Source: an uncultured bacterium (GTDB taxonomy: Bacteria > Pseudomonadota > Alphaproteobacteria > Sphingomonadales > Sphingomonadaceae). From it: 39,518 bases of DNA. Made by a program: the position numbers and the translations under genes. The number at the start of each line of letters is the position of its first letter. The first letter of the stretch is position 1. The notes under the pieces are model-generated. The model saw only the letters and a list, made by a program, of their open reading frames with translations, was not told where the DNA came from and made no database searches. Positions 24,350 to 32,142 of the stretch are shown here, in pieces. The stretch is from the NCBI GenBank assembly GCA_903884945.1, contig CAISGR010000315.1, forward strand, positions 1 through 39,518, in the 5' to 3' direction.

Positions 24350-24829
24350 ATGACCATGCCATCCGAACGCCGCGCCGTGGATCCCGCTTTTTTCGACCTG
24401 CTCGCCACGAGCCATGCGCGCCTGGTCGGCAAGCCCCTGGTCCCCGAAGGACGGGGCGCGGGCTGGCTCTACCACCACGCCCCCTTTGCCGTGCTCGCGC
24501 ACGACACTGCCGCCGACCCGGTCTTCACCTACGCCAACAAGACTGCCCAGGCCCGTTTCGGCTATGCGTGGGACACTTTCGTCGCCCTGCCCTCGCGCCT
24601 GTCGGCCGAGGCCCCCGACCGGGCCGAGCGCCAGCGCCTGCTCGACGCGGTGGCGCGCGACGGCTTCATCGCCGATTATCGCGGCATACGGGTCGCGCGA
24701 TCCGGGCGCCGCTTCCTGATTGAGCAGGCCACCGTCTGGCAGCTCGTCGACGCAGCCGGAACCTGGCACGGCCAGGCCGCGACCTTCTCCTCCTGGACGG
24801 ATCTCCCGGCCCCCGCTTCGACCGGATAG
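24350..24829 (+). CDS. MEKHLA domain protein
   Basis: This 159-aa protein matches the MEKHLA domain, a PAS-like domain first described in plant HD-ZIP III proteins and also found alone in bacteria. Visible family pieces are DPVFTYANKTAQARFGY, LPSRLSAEAPDRAERQRLL, DGFIADYRGIRVARSGRRF and IEQATVWQLVDAAG. It has no signal peptide or membrane segment. A sensory or small-molecule-binding role is plausible, but nothing here shows it. The gene is monocistronic. Confidence 0.87.
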   Translation: MTMPSERRAVDPAFFDLLATSHARLVGKPLVPEGRGAGWLYHHAPFAVLAHDTAADPVFTYANKTAQARFGYAWDTFVALPSRLSAEAPDRAERQRLLDAVARDGFIADYRGIRVARSGRRFLIEQATVWQLVDAAGTWHGQAATFSSWTDLPAPASTG

Positions 24830-25271
24830 CAATTCCACTCGTTGCGAGCGCCATCGAGAAGCTGCTGCAGCCCCCGCCTCGATTCAATATTTCTCAACCG
24901 TCCGGCACCCTCGCGCCATGCCCACCGGACACCTCGCTCGACCGGCAACCAGTTCCCCGCCCACCGCGCCGGCACACCTCGCCGCGCCGAAGACATCCAG
25001 CCTACTCGATCACGCACGCCTGCCGGCTCCGGGATGAAGCCCAGTCGCTACAATCGATTCTCATAATTCGTCGAGTATAGAAAAAATATCATGCCACCCT
25101 ACTGTGCCGGAATGACTTTCCGATTCCCGCCCCTTCGTACAGGGAAGCGCGATCTTATTTCCCTTCTCTTTTCGCTCCCGACCCGGATCCGCGAAAGCCT
25201 GGGTAGACGTGGACACGCACAATCCGCCTTTTACTTGTCGGTGCTCGCGCGTCCGACCCGGCTTTACATCG
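24830..25271. other. 442-bp region without a recognisable gene
   Basis: This region lies between the ends of the MEKHLA gene (plus) and the JAMM-protease gene (minus). It contains unusually AT-rich patches (CAATATTTCTC near 24890 and AGTATAGAAAAAATATC near 25075-25091) in an otherwise GC-rich stretch. Open frames across it have shadow-type composition rich in Arg, Pro and Ser. I see no tRNA, terminator or repeat. It may be a decayed gene or hold a small RNA. Confidence 0.4.
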
Positions 25272-25667
25272 TTAGTCTTGCACCTCCAGCGCGACTGGCT
25301 CGAATGCCCCGGCCCGGTCGGTCCGCCACAGCCGCGCCGCACGCGCCGTCAGGATCAGCCACAGCGCCCCGTCCCCCATCGCCTGCGCCGCATCCCGCGC
25401 CGACGGCTCCGGCGCGCCCGAGGGGTGCGAGTGATAATGGCCGATCAGCGCCGGCCCACCGGCACGCGCCCGCCGGTGCGCCGCGAACAATGCCGCCGGA
25501 TCGATCTCGAACGACCGCGCCGGGCTCGTCGCCACGTTCGCGCAGGCCTGCGCCGCCCCGATCCGCTGCGCGTCCCCGAACAACAGTCCGCAAACTTCCG
25601 CGTCCGGGGAATTTCTCGCCTCGGTCAGCAGTCGCGCCAGGAGAGTGCTTGAAATCCCGTACCCCAT
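25272..25667 (-). CDS. JAB/MPN (JAMM) metalloprotease-like protein
   Basis: This 131-aa single-domain protein has the full JAMM zinc motif: a glutamate in AEVCGLLFGD and H-S-H-P-x6-S-x-x-D in HYHSHPSGAPEPSARD. The fold is shared with eukaryotic deubiquitinases. Bacterial stand-alone members (M67 family) cleave C-terminal extensions of ubiquitin-like sulfur carriers in some pathways, but the substrate here is unknown. The ATG at 25667 is chosen; an in-frame GTG at 25673 is close. It starts only 17 bp from the divergent rluD. Confidence 0.9.
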   Translation of the reverse strand: MGYGISSTLLARLLTEARNSPDAEVCGLLFGDAQRIGAAQACANVATSPARSFEIDPAALFAAHRRARAGGPALIGHYHSHPSGAPEPSARDAAQAMGDGALWLILTARAARLWRTDRAGAFEPVALEVQD

Positions 25668-25687
25668 GCCCACATCGCTAGGGCATG
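25665..25687. promoter_or_regulatory. Palindrome holding both divergent start codons (JAMM gene / rluD)
   Basis: CATGCCC (25665-25671) and GGGCATG (25681-25687) are perfect inverted repeats separated by 9 nt. The CAT of the left arm is the start codon of the JAMM gene on the minus strand, and the ATG of the right arm starts rluD. With so little space the transcripts may be leaderless or begin inside the opposite gene. Operator function is speculation. Confidence 0.45.
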
Positions 25688-26635
25688 AACCGGGGGGTTT
25701 CCACCATCGAAGCGCGCATCTCGGACGAGGCCGGCGGCTGGCGTCTCGATCGCGCCCTGGCGGATGCGGTGCCGACCATGTCGCGCGAGCGGCTCAAGGC
25801 GCTGATCTCCTCGGGCGCGGTCAGCGATGCGGCCGGCACGCTCGCGCGGGATCCGGCGCGCAAGGCAGTGGCGGGCAGCGTCTTCACCGTCGCGGTCCCC
25901 GCCCCCACGCGCGCGCACAACGAAGCGCAGGATATCGCGCTCGATATCGTGTTCGAGGATGATCATTTGATCGTGATCAACAAGCAGGCCGGGCTTGTCG
26001 TCCACCCTGCCGCCGGCAATCTCGACGGGACGCTGGTCAATGCGCTGCTCCATCATTGCGCCGGGCGCCTGTCCGGCATCGGCGGCGTCGCGCGGCCCGG
26101 CATCGTCCACCGCATCGACAAGGACACGTCGGGGCTGATGGTCGCCGCCAAGACCGATCGCGCGCACGAAGGGCTGGCGCGGCAGTTCCACGATCACACG
26201 ATCGATCGGCGCTACAAGGCGATCGTCACCGGCCGGCCGCTGCCGTCCGAGGGCACGGTCGATGCCCCGCTCGCCCGTTCGCCGTCCAACCGCAAGAAAA
26301 TCGCGATCGTCGCGAACGGCAAGCGCGCGGTGACGCACTATAAGACTCTGGAGCGCTTGAAGGAGGCGGCGCTGGTCGAATGCAGGCTCGAGACGGGGCG
26401 CACCCATCAGGTGCGCGTGCACATGGCCTCGCTTGGGAATCCCTTGCTCGGCGACCCGGTTTATGGTAGAACAAAACCGGTCCACAAGCCCATTCTGGAA
26501 ACCCTGCATTTCCATCGTCAGGCATTGCACGCCGCCCGGCTGGGGTTCATTCACCCTGTCGAAAGCACGGCTTTGGTATTCGATAGCGAAATGCCTGCGG
26601 ACATGCAGGAACTGTTCGATAGACTCTACGTATAG
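25685..26635 (+). CDS. rluD: RluA-family 23S rRNA pseudouridine synthase RluD
   Basis: The 316-aa enzyme converts uridines to pseudouridine; by architecture it is RluD, acting on 23S rRNA helix 69. An S4 RNA-binding domain (WRLDRALADAVPTMSRERLK, about residues 19-70) precedes the catalytic domain with D145 in HRIDKDTSGLMV. The remaining family motifs are VVHPAAGN, RTHQVRVHMA and GDPVYG. It is followed after about 55 bp by rpoH on the same strand. Confidence 0.94.
   Translation: MNRGVSTIEARISDEAGGWRLDRALADAVPTMSRERLKALISSGAVSDAAGTLARDPARKAVAGSVFTVAVPAPTRAHNEAQDIALDIVFEDDHLIVINKQAGLVVHPAAGNLDGTLVNALLHHCAGRLSGIGGVARPGIVHRIDKDTSGLMVAAKTDRAHEGLARQFHDHTIDRRYKAIVTGRPLPSEGTVDAPLARSPSNRKKIAIVANGKRAVTHYKTLERLKEAALVECRLETGRTHQVRVHMASLGNPLLGDPVYGRTKPVHKPILETLHFHRQALHAARLGFIHPVESTALVFDSEMPADMQELFDRLYV
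26608..26632 (+). promoter_or_regulatory. EcfG-like promoter candidate upstream of rpoH
   Basis: GGAAC (26608-26612), 16 nt, then CGTA (26629-26632) resembles the alphaproteobacterial general-stress promoter GGAAC-N16/17-CGTT, with the last base different. It lies in the 3' end of rluD, about 60 bp before the rpoH start. Tentative because of the mismatch. Confidence 0.35.
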
Positions 26636-26692
26636 GTTCAAGCGCCTGTCGCCTCATAGTAGGGACGGTGCCAAGTTAAGGGAGATATGATC

Positions 26693-27598
26693 ATGGCAAG
26701 CGGCAGCAACGTCCCGGCGACGATCCCCGCACTCGGCGGAGAGGCCAGCCTCAATCGCTACCTGTCCGAGATCAAGAAGTTTCCGATCCTCGCGCCCGAG
26801 CAGGAATATATGCTCGCCAAGCGCTTCGAGGAGCATGGAGACACTGATGCGGCGGCGCAGCTCGTCACCTCGCACCTTCGCCTCGTCGCGAAGATCGCGA
26901 TGGGGTATCGCGGCTATGGGCTGCCCGTGTCCGAGCTGATCTCGGAGGGCAATATCGGCCTGATGCAGGGCGTGAAGAAGTTCGAGGCCGATCGCGGCTT
27001 CCGCCTCGCGACCTATGCCATGTGGTGGATTCGCGCCTCGATCCAGGAATTCATCCTGCGCTCGTGGAGCCTGGTGAAGATGGGCACCACCGCCGCGCAG
27101 AAGAAGCTGTTCTTCAACCTGCGCCGGATGAAGTCCAAGCTCGATGCGTTCGAGGACGGCGATCTGTCGCCCGAGCATCTCGCCAAGATCGCCAAGGATC
27201 TGGGGGTGACCGAGGAAGAGGTCACCAGCATGAACCGCCGCATGTCGATGGGCGGGGATACCTCGCTCAACGTGCCGATGCGCGAGGATGGCGAGGGCCA
27301 GTGGCAGGATTGGCTGCAGGACGACGCGCCGCTGCAGGATGCCGTCGTGGCTGATGCGCAGGAAGCGGATGTGCGCCACGAGATGCTCCAGTCGGCCATG
27401 TCCGATCTCAACGAGCGCGAGAAGCATATCCTCACCGAGCGGCGCCTGACCGACGATCCCAAGACGCTCGAGGAACTGAGCCAGGTCTATGGCGTGTCGC
27501 GCGAGCGCGTCCGCCAGATCGAGGTCCGCGCCTTCGAGAAGCTGCAAAAGGCGATGATGCGCCTCGCCGGCGACAAGCGGATGCTGGTCGCGGCCTGA
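26693..27598 (+). CDS. rpoH: RNA polymerase sigma factor RpoH (sigma-32)
   Basis: RpoH directs heat-shock transcription. The 301-aa protein has region 1.2/2 (LNRYLSEIKKFPILAPEQEY), the core-binding and -10-reading segment (GNIGLMQGVKKFEADRGFRL, TYAMWWIRASIQEFI), and the diagnostic RpoH box QKKLFFNLRR (136-145). Region 4 has a helix-turn-helix (TLEELSQVYGVSRERVRQIE). ATG 26693 is preferred because AAGGGAG lies 8 nt upstream; an in-frame ATG at 26687 would leave only 2 nt. Confidence 0.96.
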   Translation: MASGSNVPATIPALGGEASLNRYLSEIKKFPILAPEQEYMLAKRFEEHGDTDAAAQLVTSHLRLVAKIAMGYRGYGLPVSELISEGNIGLMQGVKKFEADRGFRLATYAMWWIRASIQEFILRSWSLVKMGTTAAQKKLFFNLRRMKSKLDAFEDGDLSPEHLAKIAKDLGVTEEEVTSMNRRMSMGGDTSLNVPMREDGEGQWQDWLQDDAPLQDAVVADAQEADVRHEMLQSAMSDLNEREKHILTERRLTDDPKTLEELSQVYGVSRERVRQIEVRAFEKLQKAMMRLAGDKRMLVAA

Positions 27599-27608
27599 GG
27601 CTCCGTCC

Positions 27609-28934
27609 GTGGCTGGCGCTGACGCGATCGTCATCGGCGCCGGCGCGGCCGGCATCGCCGCTACCCGCCATCTCCACGCTGCCGGGCTGGATGTGCTGCT
27701 GGTCGAGGCGGGCGATCGGGTAGGTGGCCGTGCCCGGAGCATAACCGTCCCCCTTCCCCGGCGAAGGCCGGGTATCGGGCCAGCCCTAGCCGGATCCCAG
27801 CCTCCGCCGGCAAAACAGGTAACCATAGACCTCGGCTGCGGCTGGCTCCACTCGGCGAAGCGCAACCCGTGGACCGCCCTCGCCGACCATTACGGTCTGG
27901 CGATCGATCGCTCCTCCGCCAACTGGGATACTCAGTGGCGCGATCTCGGCTTCCCGCCTGGCGAGCAGGCCGCCTTCCACGCGGCATGGGATCGCTGGCA
28001 GCAAGCTGCCCGCGTAGCGCTCGATGCGCCCGATCAGCCGCTCGCCGCTTTCCTCGCCCCCGACGATCCCTGGCGCCCGCTGATCGACGCGATCTCGGGC
28101 TATGCCAATGGCGCGCCGCTCGCCCGCGTCTCGCTGCATGACTGGGCCGCCTATGAGGACGCCGCGACCGACGACAATTGGGCCGTCCGGGAAGGCTATG
28201 GCACGCTCGTCGCGCGGCATGCCCGGGGCCTACCGCTACGCCTTGATACCCGCGTCAGCCGCGTCGACCACCGCGCAGCGAGGATCAGGCTCGATACCAG
28301 CCGCGGCACGCTGGAAACCCGCCATGTCATCCTTTGCGTGCCTACCACCATGCTTGCCGAGGAGCGTATCGCCTTCGATCCGCCCCTGCCCGACAAGCAC
28401 GCTGCCGCTGCCGCGCTCCCGCTTGGCCTCGCCGACAAGCTCTTCCTCCATGTCGAAGGCTTCGAGCTGCCCGAGAACGGCCACCTCATCGGCAATCCGC
28501 ACCGTGCCTGCACCGCCAGCTATCGGCTCGGCCCGTTCGGCTGGCCGTTGATCGAGTGCTTCTTCGGCGGCGACTGCGCCGAGGCGCTCGAACACGGCGG
28601 CGACGACGCGGCCGCCGACTTCGCGATCACCGAACTGGTGGGCCTGCTGGGCAGTGACTGGCGCGCGCGCCTCGCGCCCATTGCCGCGACACGCTGGCGA
28701 ACCGCGCGCTACATCCATGGCTCCTACTCCCACGCCCGGATCGGTGCCGCCCCGCAGCGCGCGGTGCTCGCAGCGCCGGTCGACGCGCGCCTGTTCTTCG
28801 CAGGCGAAGCCTGCTCCACGGCCGACTTTTCGACCGCGCACGGCGCCTTCGCCACCGGCATCGACGCCGCCGAGGGAGTCATCGGAGCGCTCGGCGCAGC
28901 AAGCCGGTTTACCGCTGACCTAGCGCTGTCCTAG
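27609..28934 (+). CDS. FAD-dependent amine oxidase family protein
   Basis: This 441-aa flavoprotein starts at a GTG. It has the N-terminal dinucleotide-binding motif (IVIGAGAAGIAATRHLHAAG), LLVEAGDRVGGRAR, and near the C terminus LFFAGEACSTADFSTAHGAF, the FAD-binding end of monoamine-oxidase-like proteins. The substrate is unknown. Residues 47-72 are unusual: a Pro/Arg-rich insertion (PLPRRRPGIG, then PALAGSQPPPAKQ) sits between SIT and IDLGCGWLH, where relatives run straight through. The DNA there is a palindromic element flanked by TAACC repeats. The frame remains open, so the gene is probably still expressed. It starts 10 bp after rpoH. Confidence 0.9.
   Translation: MAGADAIVIGAGAAGIAATRHLHAAGLDVLLVEAGDRVGGRARSITVPLPRRRPGIGPALAGSQPPPAKQVTIDLGCGWLHSAKRNPWTALADHYGLAIDRSSANWDTQWRDLGFPPGEQAAFHAAWDRWQQAARVALDAPDQPLAAFLAPDDPWRPLIDAISGYANGAPLARVSLHDWAAYEDAATDDNWAVREGYGTLVARHARGLPLRLDTRVSRVDHRAARIRLDTSRGTLETRHVILCVPTTMLAEERIAFDPPLPDKHAAAAALPLGLADKLFLHVEGFELPENGHLIGNPHRACTASYRLGPFGWPLIECFFGGDCAEALEHGGDDAAADFAITELVGLLGSDWRARLAPIAATRWRTARYIHGSYSHARIGAAPQRAVLAAPVDARLFFAGEACSTADFSTAHGAFATGIDAAEGVIGALGAASRFTADLALS
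27742..27824. mobile_element. Short palindromic element inserted in frame in the amine oxidase gene
   Basis: Direct repeats TAACC at 27742-27746 and 27820-27824 flank a 73-bp block. Its arms are complementary: CCGGCGAAGGCCGGGTATC (from about 27758) matches the reverse complement CCGGCGGAGGCTGGGATCC of the right arm (to about 27810) with few mismatches. Removing one repeat plus the block (78 bp, 26 codons) joins AGC ATA ACC to ATA GAC CTC, restoring S-I-T-I-D-L-G in frame. The block resembles intergenic CCGGCGAAGGCCGGG-type repeats of sphingomonads (family recollection, not checked). Confidence 0.75.
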
Positions 28935-28943
28935 AAGCGGATC

Positions 28944-29783
28944 ATGAGCGACGAGCGGGGGCCGCCATCGGCATTCGGGGTGAACCCAGCAGCACCGGTT
29001 CCCGGCGCTCCGCCCGCATCGATTCAACCCGAACGCCGACCGGTGCAGAAACCGGCATCCTTCCCGATTCCGGAACCTGCGCACGTCATGCCCCGCAAAC
29101 GCTCCCTTCTCCGCCGCGCGATCGGCTGGTTCTTCAAGGCAATCGGTGCATTCCTGATCGTCTCGGTGCTGATGGTGGTGCTCTATCGCTTCGTGCCGCC
29201 GCCCATCACGCTCACCATGATCGGCGATGCCGTCAGCGGCCACGGCATCTCCAAGTCCTGGATGCCGCTCTCCCGCATCGATCCCAACATGGCGCGCGCC
29301 GCCATTGCGGGCGAGGACGGGCGTTTCTGCACGCATCACGGCTTCGATTTCGTTGCAATCGAAAGAGCTTATCTGCGCAACGCGCGCGGCGGCCGCATCC
29401 GGGGCGGCTCGACGATCAGCCAGCAGACCGCGAAGAACGTCTTCCTGATTCAGGGCGGCGGCTATCCGCGCAAGGCGCTCGAAGCCTATTTCACCGTCCT
29501 GATCGAAACGCTCTGGGGCAAGCGCCGCATCATGGAGGTCTATCTCAACGTCGCGGAGACGGGGATCGGCACCTATGGCGTCAATGCCGGCTCGATGCGC
29601 TATTTCGGCCATGACGCGTCGAGCATGTCGCCGTCCGAAGCCGGCCGCATCGCCGCGATCCTGCCGCAACCCAAGAAGCGCGCAGCGGTCGCGCCCCGCG
29701 GCTTTACCCGCCGCCACGGCAACACGCTCACGCGGCGCGTGGCTGTGGTCCGCAACGATGGGCTGGATGCCTGCCTGCGCTGA
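28944..29783 (+). CDS. mtgA: Monofunctional biosynthetic peptidoglycan transglycosylase MtgA
   Basis: MtgA polymerises lipid II into glycan strands. The 279-aa protein has a proline-rich cytoplasmic lead, one membrane span (about 65-84, AIGAFLIVSVLMVVLYRF) and a GT51 domain. The catalytic glutamate is E124 in IAGEDGRFCTHHGFD. The other conserved blocks are RGGSTISQQTAKNVFL, KRRIMEVYLNVAE and YFGHDASSMSPSEAGRIAAI. The N-terminal 48 residues before MPRKRS are longer than usual, so the ATG there is an alternative start. It follows the amine oxidase by 9 bp. Confidence 0.94.
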   Translation: MSDERGPPSAFGVNPAAPVPGAPPASIQPERRPVQKPASFPIPEPAHVMPRKRSLLRRAIGWFFKAIGAFLIVSVLMVVLYRFVPPPITLTMIGDAVSGHGISKSWMPLSRIDPNMARAAIAGEDGRFCTHHGFDFVAIERAYLRNARGGRIRGGSTISQQTAKNVFLIQGGGYPRKALEAYFTVLIETLWGKRRIMEVYLNVAETGIGTYGVNAGSMRYFGHDASSMSPSEAGRIAAILPQPKKRAAVAPRGFTRRHGNTLTRRVAVVRNDGLDACLR

Positions 29784-29815
29784 CTATGCGCGGCCTGTAG
29801 AGACCTTCGCCCGGC

Positions 29816-30055
29816 TTACTGCGCAGCCTTGTCGGCCGCATCTCCGGCCTTCTTCGCGCTGTCGCCGACGTCCTTCGCCGCGCTGGTGATCGCGTCGGTC
29901 TTGAGATTGTCGTTCTTGCTCTGGTTCATCAGATAGAAGCCGCCGATCACGACGGCGATGAGCAAGGCGAGACCAATCAGGATAGCGGCACCGCCACCAC
30001 CGCTCTTTTCGATCACGGTGGTGTGCGGGGTCTCGGTTACGCGGTCGTCGGCCAT
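29816..30055 (-). CDS. Small single-span membrane protein, likely general-stress gene
   Basis: This 79-aa protein has a polar N terminus (MADDRVTETPHTTVIEKSGG), one hydrophobic span (AAILIGLALLIAVVIGGFYL) and an Ala/Lys/Asp-rich amphipathic tail (ITSAAKDVGDSAKKAGDAAD). No named family is recognised. An AGGAGGACTTC site precedes the ATG, and a well-formed EcfG-type promoter lies about 28 bp upstream, indicating expression in the general stress response. Confidence 0.82.
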   Translation of the reverse strand: MADDRVTETPHTTVIEKSGGGGAAILIGLALLIAVVIGGFYLMNQSKNDNLKTDAITSAAKDVGDSAKKAGDAADKAAQ

Positions 30056-30082
30056 GAAGTCCTCCTGTTTTGCTGGCCGACC

Positions 30083-30108
30083 AACGAGAGGACTATCGTG
30101 AATGTTCC
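30083..30108 (-). promoter_or_regulatory. EcfG-type general-stress promoter
   Basis: On the minus strand GGAAC (30108-30104) is followed by 17 nt and CGTT (30086-30083), a perfect match to the alphaproteobacterial sigma-EcfG consensus GGAAC-N16/17-CGTT. The predicted start near 30076 leaves a short leader with AGGAGG before the ATG at 30055. It sits in the 55-bp gap after ybaB. Confidence 0.78.
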
Positions 30109-30110
30109 GC

Positions 30111-30437
30111 TCAGAAGGGCAGCTTGAAGCCCGGCGGCAGCGGCAGGCCGCTCGTCATCTTGGACATTTCGGTGTTGGAAGCGGCATCGGCCTTCGCCTT
30201 GGCGTCATTGAACGCGGCAACGATCAGGTCCTCGAGCATCTGCTTCTCGCTCACCGCGAGTAGCGATTCGTCGATATCGACGCCGATGATCCGTCCCTTG
30301 GCGGAGGCCTTGACCTTCACCAGCCCGCCGCCGGCCGCACCTTCGACCTCGATCGCGTCGAGGCCGGCCTGCGCCTTGGTCAGTTCGGCCTGGACGTTCT
30401 GCGCCATTGCCATGATGTCTTCGATGCTCTTCATCAT
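30111..30437 (-). CDS. ybaB: YbaB/EbfC nucleoid-associated protein
   Basis: This 108-aa small DNA-binding protein of the YbaB/EbfC family has MKSIEDIMAMAQNVQAELTK, VEGAAGGGLVKVKASAKGRI, MLEDLIVAAFNDAKAKAD and a Met/Pro-rich end (SGLPLPPGFKLPF). Two start codons (ATGATGA) overlap the dnaX stop, giving the usual dnaX-ybaB coupling. The recR gene that often follows is not here. Confidence 0.95.
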   Translation of the reverse strand: MMKSIEDIMAMAQNVQAELTKAQAGLDAIEVEGAAGGGLVKVKASAKGRIIGVDIDESLLAVSEKQMLEDLIVAAFNDAKAKADAASNTEMSKMTSGLPLPPGFKLPF

Positions 30438-32086
30438 CTACTCCGTTGTGCCGCCATCAGGCGGTCAAGTTCGCTTTCGGGAAATTCCGCGTCCGGAAAC
30501 GCCTCGAACGCTGCCTTGACCACAGGCGTATCGAGAATCGCCGCGCGCATTGCCTCGCGGCGCGAATCCTCCACTTCCTTCAGCGTAGGCGCGCCGGGCG
30601 AATCCTCGGTGATCACGCGCCACGGCTTGCCGGTCAGGCGTTTCAGCTCGATGTTGAGGTCCCGCACCAGGTCGACCGAGATCGGCCGCAGCGAGCTGAG
30701 CACCAGTTCCGGTGCCTCGAAGCGAACGATGCTCGCACTGCGCGACAGCTTCACCGCGAGGCCCTGTTCGCCCTTGTCCTCGAGAAAGGCGATGAGTTCC
30801 TCGAGCGTGCCGGGCAGCGCCGCTTCCACCGGCGCGGCATTCGCTCGCGCGGCGGGGGCAGCTGGGGCGGCGATGGTGCCGATCGGCCCGCCATTGGCGA
30901 TCATCCGCGCCAATTCGCCCGGATCGGGCAGGGTCGAGGCATGGATCAGCCGCAGCAGCGCCATCTCGCACGCCTCGATCGGCAACGCAGCGCGCGCCAC
31001 CTCGTCATGGCCCTTGAGCAACAGCTGCCAGAGCCGGTGCAACGAGGCGAAGGACAGCTTGCCCGCCCACGCCGCCAGCGCCTCGCGCTCCTCGGTCGCC
31101 TGTCCGGGCTCGGGTGCCGTACCGAGCTTGACGAGGGTGGTGGCGTGAACCGTCTCCAGCAGCGCGCGCAACACGCCGAGCGGATCCACGCCGAAATCAT
31201 ATTGGCGGCGCAGCGCCGCAAGCGCCGCCTGGCCGTCGCCGGTCAGCACCAGCCCGAACAGGTCGCGGGTGGCGCCGCGATCCGACAGGCCGAGCATCTC
31301 GCGCACCGCCGCCGCCTTCACGCCCTCGCCTTCGATCCCGGCATGGGCGATCGCCTGGTCGAGGATCGAGAGCCCGTCGCGCGCCGATCCTTCAGCTGCC
31401 CGCGCGATCAGCGCCAGCGCCTCGGGCTCTGCCTCGACCCCCTCGGCCTCGGATACCCGCGCGAAATGGTCGGCCAGCTTTTCCGCCGGAATGCGCCGCA
31501 GGTCGAACCGCTGGCAGCGCGACAGCACCGTCACCGGCACCTTGTTCACCTCGGTCGTCGCGAACAGGAACTTCACATGCGCCGGCGGCTCCTCCAGCGT
31601 CTTGAGCAGCGCGTTGAACGCGTTCTTGGAGAGCATGTGAACTTCGTCGATGATATAGATCTTGAACCGCGCCGAGACCGCGGAATAGCGCGAGGCGTCG
31701 ATGATCTCGCGGACATCGTCCACGCCGGTATGGCTCGCCGCGTCCATCTCGATCACGTCGATATGCCGGCCTTCGGCAATCGCCCGGCACGGCTCGCACA
31801 CACCGCACGGATCGATCGTCGGGCCGCCATTGCCGTCCGGCCCGATGCAGTTGAGCGCCTTGGCGATCAGTCGCGCGGTCGAGGTCTTGCCCACGCCGCG
31901 CACGCCGGTCAGCAGGAAGGCATGCGCCAGCCGCCCGCGCTTGATCGCGTTGGCGAGCGTCGTCACCATCGCATCCTGGCCGATCAGTTCGGCAAAGGTC
32001 TGCGGGCGATATTTGCGGGCAAGCACGCGATACACATCAGCCTTTGCAGGCTGGGCAGGCGCACCAAGATCGAAGGAGTCGGACAT
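30434..32086 (-). CDS. dnaX: DNA polymerase III subunit gamma/tau
   Basis: DnaX is the clamp-loader ATPase and replisome organiser. From ATG 32086 (MSDSFDLGAPAQ) it is 550 aa. It has VLARKYRPQTFAELIGQD, Walker A LLTGVRGVGKTSTAR (61-70), the zinc-binding cysteines C80, C94, C97 and C100, the IDEVHMLSKNAFNALLKTLE Walker B region and the FATTEVNKVPVTVLSRCQRF sensor segment. A C-terminal tau-like part (to FPDAEFPESELDRL) is present. I see no obvious A-rich slippery site. It is transcribed after ffs and overlaps ybaB. Confidence 0.95.
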   Translation of the reverse strand: MSDSFDLGAPAQPAKADVYRVLARKYRPQTFAELIGQDAMVTTLANAIKRGRLAHAFLLTGVRGVGKTSTARLIAKALNCIGPDGNGGPTIDPCGVCEPCRAIAEGRHIDVIEMDAASHTGVDDVREIIDASRYSAVSARFKIYIIDEVHMLSKNAFNALLKTLEEPPAHVKFLFATTEVNKVPVTVLSRCQRFDLRRIPAEKLADHFARVSEAEGVEAEPEALALIARAAEGSARDGLSILDQAIAHAGIEGEGVKAAAVREMLGLSDRGATRDLFGLVLTGDGQAALAALRRQYDFGVDPLGVLRALLETVHATTLVKLGTAPEPGQATEEREALAAWAGKLSFASLHRLWQLLLKGHDEVARAALPIEACEMALLRLIHASTLPDPGELARMIANGGPIGTIAAPAAPAARANAAPVEAALPGTLEELIAFLEDKGEQGLAVKLSRSASIVRFEAPELVLSSLRPISVDLVRDLNIELKRLTGKPWRVITEDSPGAPTLKEVEDSRREAMRAAILDTPVVKAAFEAFPDAEFPESELDRLMAAQRSR

Positions 32087-32142
32087 TGCGATCCATCTAG
32101 GCGGTCGCTGTCCGCGACGCCAGAAGATCGACAAACTTTCGT

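Noticed and set aside
24842..25681. Frames of 60-196 codons in the gene-free gap and over the JAMM gene
   Set aside because: No ribosome binding sites, shadow-like composition, and partial overlap with a well-supported minus-strand gene.
27747..27819. Possible sequencing error or frameshift in the amine oxidase gene
   Set aside because: The insertion is exactly 78 bp with flanking direct repeats and leaves the frame intact, which fits an inserted element better than an error.
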